Assembly (NCBI GenBank): GCA_030679635.1
Contig: JAUXSZ010000147.1
Span: forward strand, 1 to 10,361
Reading direction: 5' to 3'
DNA from: Sulfuricurvum sp.
GTDB taxonomy: Bacteria; Campylobacterota; Campylobacteria; Campylobacterales; Sulfurimonadaceae
DNA: 10,361 bases
Below are positions 6,661 to 10,361 of this stretch, in pieces. The position numbers and the translations under genes are program-made. Positions within the stretch are counted from its first letter, which is position 1. Each line of letters begins with the position of its first letter. Below the pieces are notes generated by a model, which was given only the letters and a program-made list of their open reading frames with translations, made no database searches and was not told where the DNA came from.

Positions 6661-7755
6661 TCAAAACTGTTTAATAAGACGACTGAACACACGGTGTAAT
6701 TGTTCAACCTCTGAAATCGATGTCCGCTCATTGGGTGCATGGATCGTATCGTTAATCACCCCGAATTCGATCACATCAATCCCGTACGCAGCGACAAAAC
6801 GGGCATCTGATGTTCCCCCGGCCGTTGAGTGTTTCGCAGTTACATCACATACTTCACGAATGGAGTCGCTGAGGATTTGAACAATCCGCGTATTGGCATC
6901 GGTAACAAACGGCTGTGCAGACTGATCGAGCGTAAGGGTATAGTCAAGTCCTGCAAAATGGTGTGCAATGAACGCCTCGATGGATTCTTTGTCCGTCTTG
7001 GTTGAGTTACGAACGTTAAACATCATCTTCAGTTTTCCGGGTGAAACATTGGTCGTTTCAATACCCGAGCGTATATCAGTCACAACCAACTGACTCGGAG
7101 CAAAATACTCATCCCCCTGATCCAAAAATGCACCCGCCACATTTCCGAGAACCTCAGCGATTTGATGGATAGGATTGATCGCTTTTTGGGGATACGCTGC
7201 ATGCCCCTGCTTGCCGTGCAGTTCCAGCACACCGTTGATCGAACCGCGTCGCCCTACTTTGATCGCGTCTCCAAAAGTCATCTCACACGTAGGCTCAGCC
7301 ACCACAACGGCATCGGGTAACAGATTATGCTCTTTGAGATACGCCAGTACTTCTACTGTCCCAAACTTCGCAGGCCCCTCTTCGTCTGACGTGAGCAAGA
7401 TCGAAAGTGTCCCGTTAAAATACTCGGTATCTTTAAGCGCTTGAGTAAAGGCACTGACGCCGCTTTTCATGTCCTGTGCGCCGCGCCCGTAGATGTATCC
7501 GTCAATCTCAGTCGCCGTATAGGGATCAGTATTCCACCCATCACCCGCGGGAACGACATCGACATGCCCGGCAAAACACAAATGAGGGCCCTCGCCAAAA
7601 CGGCGATAAGCAAAAAGATTTTTTACCCCTTCTCTATCAATACGAATGGCGGTAAATCCCACCAAATAGTGTTCAATAAATTCTAGTATTCCCCCATCAT
7701 CGGGAGTTTGACTTTTGGATTCAATAAATTTTTTAAAAAGTTCAATAACGTTCAA
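6661..7755 (-). CDS. dapE: Succinyl-diaminopimelate desuccinylase
   Basis: A complete 364-residue M20-family dizinc hydrolase. It cleaves N-succinyl-LL-2,6-diaminopimelate to succinate and LL-diaminopimelate in the succinylase branch of lysine and peptidoglycan precursor synthesis, in the cytosol. The metal and catalytic residues are all present: His64 and Asp66 in F-A-G-H-V-D-V-V, bridging Asp95 in A-Q-D-M-K-S-G, Glu125/Glu126 in S-D-E-E-G-P, Glu154 in V-A-E-P-T, and His339 in T-I-H-A-P-N-E-R. The DapE-type S-T-A-G-G-T-S-D-A-R-F stretch is at 310-320. Length is slightly below the usual 375 or so. The start is TTG at 7755, supported by AGAGGA six bases upstream and by the family-typical N-terminus MNVIELFKKFI. 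No ATG fits. It lies 33 bases after the MutS-like gene. Confidence 0.96.
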   Translation of the reverse strand: MNVIELFKKFIESKSQTPDDGGILEFIEHYLVGFTAIRIDREGVKNLFAYRRFGEGPHLCFAGHVDVVPAGDGWNTDPYTATEIDGYIYGRGAQDMKSGVSAFTQALKDTEYFNGTLSILLTSDEEGPAKFGTVEVLAYLKEHNLLPDAVVVAEPTCEMTFGDAIKVGRRGSINGVLELHGKQGHAAYPQKAINPIHQIAEVLGNVAGAFLDQGDEYFAPSQLVVTDIRSGIETTNVSPGKLKMMFNVRNSTKTDKESIEAFIAHHFAGLDYTLTLDQSAQPFVTDANTRIVQILSDSIREVCDVTAKHSTAGGTSDARFVAAYGIDVIEFGVINDTIHAPNERTSISEVEQLHRVFSRLIKQF

Positions 7756-7761
7756 TTTTTA

Positions 7762-7767
7762 TCCTCT
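7762..7767 (-). promoter_or_regulatory. Ribosome binding site for the TTG start of dapE
   Basis: AGAGGA lies six bases before TTG at 7755 on the - strand. It decides the start of dapE, which has no suitable ATG. Confidence 0.65.
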
Positions 7768-7787
7768 ATGTACAATCACGATCTCTA

Positions 7788-7793
7788 ATTATA
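7788..7793 (-). promoter_or_regulatory. Possible -10 element for dapE
   Basis: A perfect TATAAT on the - strand overlaps the stop codon of the MutS-like gene, 32 bases before the dapE start. No TTGACA-like -35 and no TG extension is visible, so it is a weak candidate for an internal promoter serving dapE and the genes after it. Confidence 0.3.
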
Positions 7794-9648
7794 ATCTCAC
7801 GTACATTGATTTTGCCTTGTGAGATTTGAGCTGACGTCTTAGTTCAAGTCCATCATATTCTGACGCCAAACTCTCCCTGATTCGTTTCGCATCGGCCAAG
7901 AAACCTGTATGCATATGAAGAGACTGGGCAAACTCCAGTCCGTAAACACTGCTCCCCCGCCCTGCGCGCAAAAGACGGTCATACATCAAGCGGTCACTTT
8001 GCTCATCATAATGGACACTCAGATGCAGACTCACCACACTGCGCAGTTGCGTCAGCTCTTGAACCATTGAGAGCTGATGCAAATGGGTCGTCAATATAAA
8101 AAGGGGATTTTTTTGGGCAAGGTGGAGGATAGTACTGGCCACAATGGCCACCGCAGAGAGCGTTTCCGTACCGTGACTGATCTCATCACCCAACACCAGT
8201 GTTTTGGAAGTCACTTTGTGAAAAATGCTGTTAAGTTCGAGCATCTCAACCCCAAAGGTTGAGAGCGATTTGACAACATTGTCACGTGAGAGGATTCGGG
8301 TGAACAGTGCTTCAAAAGGGGAAAACTTCATCGCTTTAGCAGGGACAAAAAAACCTCCTTGAGCCAAAACAACCGCAATGCCGATACTTTTCATCAATGA
8401 CGATTTTCCGCTGGAGTTTATCCCATACAGTAATACCCCGTTAATATCGGCACCATCGTGTACTCTGGGATTCAGCATCACTGTGTCAGGGTACGGCACA
8501 TCCAAATAATCACGATTCCCCATTACGATATCATTGGGGACATATTCGTTGCCCCCAACCTCAACCAAAAGATGGCGCAGTCCCATCACCTGCATAAACG
8601 ATTCATTCTGACGCGTTTTAACCAGTGTCGGACGGCAAAGGCCATACCGTTTTGCTACTAAAGCCGAAGTCACTGCGACATCCGTCACGGCTATCCACGC
8701 CAAAATTGTGCTTATAAATGTATTTTGATCTCTGAGCCACTGCGGACGATGATAGTAGTGTTGAAACTCACCGCACCAATCGCGAATCGTAACCGCTGCA
8801 ATCAGCGGTATGGCAACGTGATGCACCTCCAAATACTCACACACTCCCGCCAATCGATCCAATCCCTCACATAAGTGTTCTGAATCCTCATCCCACGTAA
8901 TCTTCATCCGCACAACTGCCCAAGAGCGTGCTATATCTCCTAAAAAGGCTAATTCCTGATCCAAAAAATCACAATGGGAACGCAGTTGTTCAATACGGTC
9001 ATACCGTTCGTTGAGCTCATCTATATTTACGATGGGCAAACCAAAACGAAATCGTCCCAGCTCTTTGCCCACATCCGTGCGCATCTTCAAAAAAAGTTTC
9101 GCAATACTAGTTTCCCGCTCATCATGCGATACCATTTCCAGCTGTTCGAGCGGATTGTTCCCCATTTGGAGTAACCCATCCATGCGTAAAACGTTCGGAG
9201 CGCTAAAGGGGAGGAAACTGCTATTACGTACATGCGCAGCCACCAAACCAAGCGCCATAGCCGCCTGAGGAGAGTCTTCCAAACTCAGATGATCGATGGG
9301 ATTTAAAAGAGAGCGCAAAGCAAAAACTTCTTCAAACAGATTATTTTGTTCACTGGGCGTTAGATACACAGATTCAAAAACAACCTCAAACGATTCAAAG
9401 TGGTGTTTCAGGGTTTCGTAGAGAGCTAGAGAGGAGCTACCGATAACTATTTTTTGCGCTGAGGCAACGAACAGCAGATGCAAAATTTTGTCGATGGTCG
9501 CATAAGGGTGTGTTGCATCCGAAGCAATTTCACACACCCAGCCGCTCATCCCCAATGTCCCTATGGCGGCAAAACCGGCACATAGACCATGGTCGTCCTG
9601 CGTGATATAGAGACCGCACAGCGGATTGTTCATTAAATAGTGGTCCAT
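7789..9648 (-). CDS. MutS-like ATPase lacking mismatch-recognition domain I
   Basis: A complete 619-residue member of the MutS superfamily. The C-terminal ATPase is clear: Walker A GINSSGKSS (409-417), the S-T-F-x-V-E-M segment (463-469), Walker B L-V-L-G-D-E-I-S-H-G-T (484-493), the switch histidine in T-T-H (522), and a C-terminal G-R-G-S-S-V-Y-G-L segment (563-571). V-x-x-G-G-N-E-Y-V-P-N-D-I (364-374) matches the stretch before Walker A in MutS. Residues 165-225 resemble the start of the MutS core/lever domain. The first 150 residues look at most like a connector domain, and no Phe-x-Glu mismatch-reading domain I is seen. There is also no Smr domain (as in MutS2) and no HNH nuclease (as in MutS7). 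Its role is therefore unclear; DNA repair or recombination control is possible. ATG at 9648 has AGGGG seven bases upstream. Confidence 0.88.
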   Translation of the reverse strand: MDHYLMNNPLCGLYITQDDHGLCAGFAAIGTLGMSGWVCEIASDATHPYATIDKILHLLFVASAQKIVIGSSSLALYETLKHHFESFEVVFESVYLTPSEQNNLFEEVFALRSLLNPIDHLSLEDSPQAAMALGLVAAHVRNSSFLPFSAPNVLRMDGLLQMGNNPLEQLEMVSHDERETSIAKLFLKMRTDVGKELGRFRFGLPIVNIDELNERYDRIEQLRSHCDFLDQELAFLGDIARSWAVVRMKITWDEDSEHLCEGLDRLAGVCEYLEVHHVAIPLIAAVTIRDWCGEFQHYYHRPQWLRDQNTFISTILAWIAVTDVAVTSALVAKRYGLCRPTLVKTRQNESFMQVMGLRHLLVEVGGNEYVPNDIVMGNRDYLDVPYPDTVMLNPRVHDGADINGVLLYGINSSGKSSLMKSIGIAVVLAQGGFFVPAKAMKFSPFEALFTRILSRDNVVKSLSTFGVEMLELNSIFHKVTSKTLVLGDEISHGTETLSAVAIVASTILHLAQKNPLFILTTHLHQLSMVQELTQLRSVVSLHLSVHYDEQSDRLMYDRLLRAGRGSSVYGLEFAQSLHMHTGFLADAKRIRESLASEYDGLELRRQLKSHKAKSMYVRL

Positions 9649-9669
9649 AGCCTCACCCCTTATAAGCTG

Positions 9670-9678
9670 ATTATACCA
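9670..9678 (-). promoter_or_regulatory. Extended -10 promoter element before the MutS-like gene
   Basis: The - strand reads TGGTATAAT, a perfect TATAAT with the TGn extension, 22 bases before the ATG at 9648. No -35 box at proper distance is visible. Campylobacter and Helicobacter sigma-70 promoters are known to rely on an extended -10 with little -35 conservation, so this is a plausible promoter giving a very short leader. It lies in the 39-base gap after the MATE gene. Confidence 0.45.
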
Positions 9679-9687
9679 AAAGCGGTT

Positions 9688-10361
9688 TCAAATCTTTTCG
9701 TTCAACCATTGTCGTTGACGATACACTCTGTAAAACCATATCCCCTTGATGAACGTTTCAATCCCCATTGCCAGATATACCCCCACTATGCTCATCCCAT
9801 AATGCACCACAAGTCCTGCCGGGAGTATGCGAAAACACCACATCGATATTGTGCTGATACGCAGCGTTGTACGTGTAGCACCCGCACCGCGCAATGCTCC
9901 GCTCATGACAAAAGTCACGGCAAGCGGAACTTGAGTCAATCCGACGAGACGCAAGTAAAGTGCCGCTGACTCAATCGTTGTAGGATCATTCGTAAAAAAA
10001 TGGGCTAGATAGTGAGGAAAGATAATTAAAACGATCCCTACACTCCCCATAAATACCGCCGCGATCTTTGCGCTAAGCAATCCAGCCTCATACGCATTCT
10101 CTTTTTGTTTTGCTCCCAGATACTGTCCCGTTAACACCATCGCCGCAACCGAAAATCCATACCCGGGCATAAAAGCAAATGCTTCTATGCGCGCCCCTAC
10201 TTGATACCCCGCAAGCGCTTGTGTCCCATACGAAGCGATCAGCCAAACGAAGATCAAAAAGGCGCTAATGCCGATAAAACGCTCCGCAACCGCCGGAAAC
10301 CCAATCGTCACAATACGTTTAACATCGCTCCAATGAAAAATGGGAATCACCCGTATCTTTT
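9688..10361 (-). CDS. MATE family multidrug/sodium exporter, C-terminal half
   Basis: The C-terminal 224 or so residues of a MATE (NorM/DinF-like) multidrug and toxin extrusion protein, an inner-membrane antiporter driven by Na+ or H+. The frame is open to the right edge, so the start lies outside the window; a GTG at 10350 is internal. The family normally has about 450 residues and 12 helices, and this part would hold the last six. Visible marks are A-L-A-G-Y-Q-V-G-A-R-I-E, then P-G-Y-G-F-S-V-A-A-M-V-L-T-G-Q-Y-L-G-A, and later S-G-A-L-R-G-A-G-A-T-R-T-T, all typical of the second MATE repeat. It is upstream of the MutS-like gene in the same direction with a gap of 39 bases. The substrate cannot be inferred. 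Confidence 0.93.
   Translation of the reverse strand, partial: KIRVIPIFHWSDVKRIVTIGFPAVAERFIGISAFLIFVWLIASYGTQALAGYQVGARIEAFAFMPGYGFSVAAMVLTGQYLGAKQKENAYEAGLLSAKIAAVFMGSVGIVLIIFPHYLAHFFTNDPTTIESAALYLRLVGLTQVPLAVTFVMSGALRGAGATRTTLRISTISMWCFRILPAGLVVHYGMSIVGVYLAMGIETFIKGIWFYRVYRQRQWLNEKI

Overview
The window looks like chromosomal DNA of a free-living Campylobacterota (Epsilonproteobacteria), perhaps close to Sulfuricurvum or Sulfurimonas. That rests on protein flavour, on compact gene packing with very short gaps, and on one promoter candidate of the extended -10 type with no clear -35 that is typical of this group. It is an inference, because no marker gene such as rRNA is present. GC is moderate to high in most genes (single 60-base lines reach 55 to 60 percent), but near 37 percent in one gene at 5117-5773.

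Layout. Positions 1-5027 on the + strand hold the end of a tripartite RND efflux operon: the C-terminal part of the periplasmic adaptor (cut by the window edge), a complete HAE1-type inner-membrane pump, and a complete NodT-type outer-membrane lipoprotein channel. These genes overlap by 1 and 11 bases and must be translated as a unit. Together they would span the envelope and expel hydrophobic or amphiphilic compounds using the proton gradient.

Positions 5028-5116 are a short intergenic region rich in nested inverted repeats. It also holds a well-placed ribosome binding site for a possible 58-residue ORF. From 5117 to the right edge everything is on the - strand. Read in transcription order from the right these are: a MATE-type exporter (5' end outside the window), an unusual MutS-like ATPase with no mismatch-reading domain I, dapE (lysine/diaminopimelate synthesis), a small exported thioredoxin-fold protein with a CRWC site, and ridA (imine/enamine deaminase). 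Gaps of 10-39 bases suggest one transcript, probably with internal promoters. A good intrinsic terminator directly follows ridA.

Beyond that terminator lies a low-GC gene for a secreted protein that joins a toxin-like N-terminal region to a C-terminal Excalibur calcium-binding module. It converges tail-to-tail with the efflux operon. The two most interesting items are this secreted protein, which may be horizontally acquired, and the atypical MutS-like protein. The other genes are ordinary. No RNA genes, CRISPR arrays or insertion sequences were seen.
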